Shown in pieces: positions 63,415 through 64,000 of a DNA stretch of 64,000 nt. The DNA is from Hydractinia symbiolongicarpus (taxonomy: Eukaryota > Cnidaria > Hydrozoa > Anthoathecata > Hydractiniidae), in contig NC_079882.1 of NCBI RefSeq assembly GCF_029227915.1, positions 14,892,501 to 14,956,500 on the forward strand, written 5' to 3'. Position numbers and translations under genes: made by a program. Every line of letters begins with the position of its first letter. The stretch's first letter is position 1. The notes beneath the pieces are model-generated. The model saw nothing but the letters and a program-made list of their open reading frames with translations, was not told where the DNA came from and made no database searches.

Positions 63415-64000
63415 GTAGGGCGGATGATTTGTGCTACACTTTGTTGCACAGATTTGTGCAATAAAAAATATTTTTCCTTGGCGAAATTTGAATAATTAGT
63501 GACTTGTATATATTATGGACAGTATTTCAGCAAAAACCTTTATTTAGACCTAAAACTTGAAATGGGTTCAAATCATATTTTTTCAGATGGATTGCATGAA
63601 GTGTTTCAACGTTGTAATTATTTACATTAGAAATATTTGATTCGAACCCTCAAACATGTACATGTCGACATTAGGGGTGGATTTAGGAATTTTTTTGACT
63701 GGTAGCGTCTAAGAGGTTTAATTGCTTGTAAAAGCGCTCAAATACAACTGGTGGTTACATTTACGTTTTAAATATACATAAAATATTGAACGGAATTGGG
63801 TTTCTTCAGGATCGCGTATGGTAGATGCATATGTGATACCACTGTGGTTACTTAAGTCTTCTGAATGTTTCTTGCAAGCGTTTGCGACATTTCCTGTACA
63901 AAAATGCGAAGTCGAAGATCGAAAAAAACAAGGGGCATTGTTTATCAAAATAGTCACAGTTAATTCCCCTACTGCATTGTTTTTTAACCAATCAGCTTGA
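63415..64000. other. intron or 3' region of the lipid phosphatase gene
   Basis: After the donor at 63415 I see no convincing last exon. A TTTCTTCAG acceptor-like site at 63809 precedes an open stretch, but the encoded residues do not resemble the expected membrane C-terminus. The gene probably continues beyond the window. Confidence 0.45.

Noticed and set aside
63718-63957. Minus-strand ORF with several cysteines near the window end
   Set aside because: No recognisable motif and no supporting context; likely chance in an intron.

Overview
This window is eukaryotic, AT-rich and dominated by transposons. It looks like an invertebrate metazoan, and a cnidarian is my best guess (inference). The evidence is one spliced animal-type gene with GT-AG introns, hAT, Helitron, CR1-like, Penelope-like and Polinton/Maverick elements, and a LINE 3' end with a (GAT)n tail. 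No rRNA, tRNA or bacterial operon is visible.

Layout. 1-2.3 kb: no gene. 2.3-6.9 kb: decayed minus-strand relic of a Polinton (protein-primed DNA polymerase B plus two small genes). 7-18.5 kb: non-coding, with a head-to-tail array of three mini-Helitrons, two inverted-repeat elements, a LINE 3' end and simple repeats. 18.59-22.09 kb: a hAT element with a spliced transposase, abutting a long (TA)n tract. 23.01-27.08 kb: a second hAT on the minus strand, with introns and several frame breaks. 29.1-31.75 kb: an element with a DDE transposase and a divergent BEN-like gene. 31.9-32.6 kb: minisatellites, one of which recurs inverted at 54.6-55.3 kb.

33.67-49.92 kb is the centrepiece: a Polinton bounded by about 0.5-kb inverted repeats. 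Both repeats are split by later insertions: a foldback element on the left, and a LINE with its hexamer tail on the right. A Helitron sits just inside the right repeat. The polymerase B cluster runs rightward. Integrase, capsid, small membrane, penton-like and accessory genes follow in compact divergent and convergent pairs. Several genes carry exactly one premature stop, while others are intact (the DUF4116-like repeat protein, an eight-cysteine 52-residue protein and the penton-like protein). Three features look virus-like: an ATAAATG or ATAAACATG leader at many starts, hairpins at all three convergent junctions, and a 28-bp near-palindrome holding both start codons of one divergent pair. 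No packaging ATPase or adenovirus-type protease was found.

50-60.9 kb holds a short acidic ORF, an inverted-repeat element, another mini-Helitron, a 13-copy minisatellite, two LINE pieces, a spliced THAP-domain fragment cut by a LINE, and a Penelope-like GIY-YIG fragment with a likely target duplication. 60.9-63.4 kb carries the one clear host gene: ten exons of a sphingosine-1-phosphate-phosphatase-type PAP2 lipid phosphatase. All three catalytic motifs are present. A 196-bp tandem duplication placed a broken copy of the catalytic-Asp exon directly before the good one.
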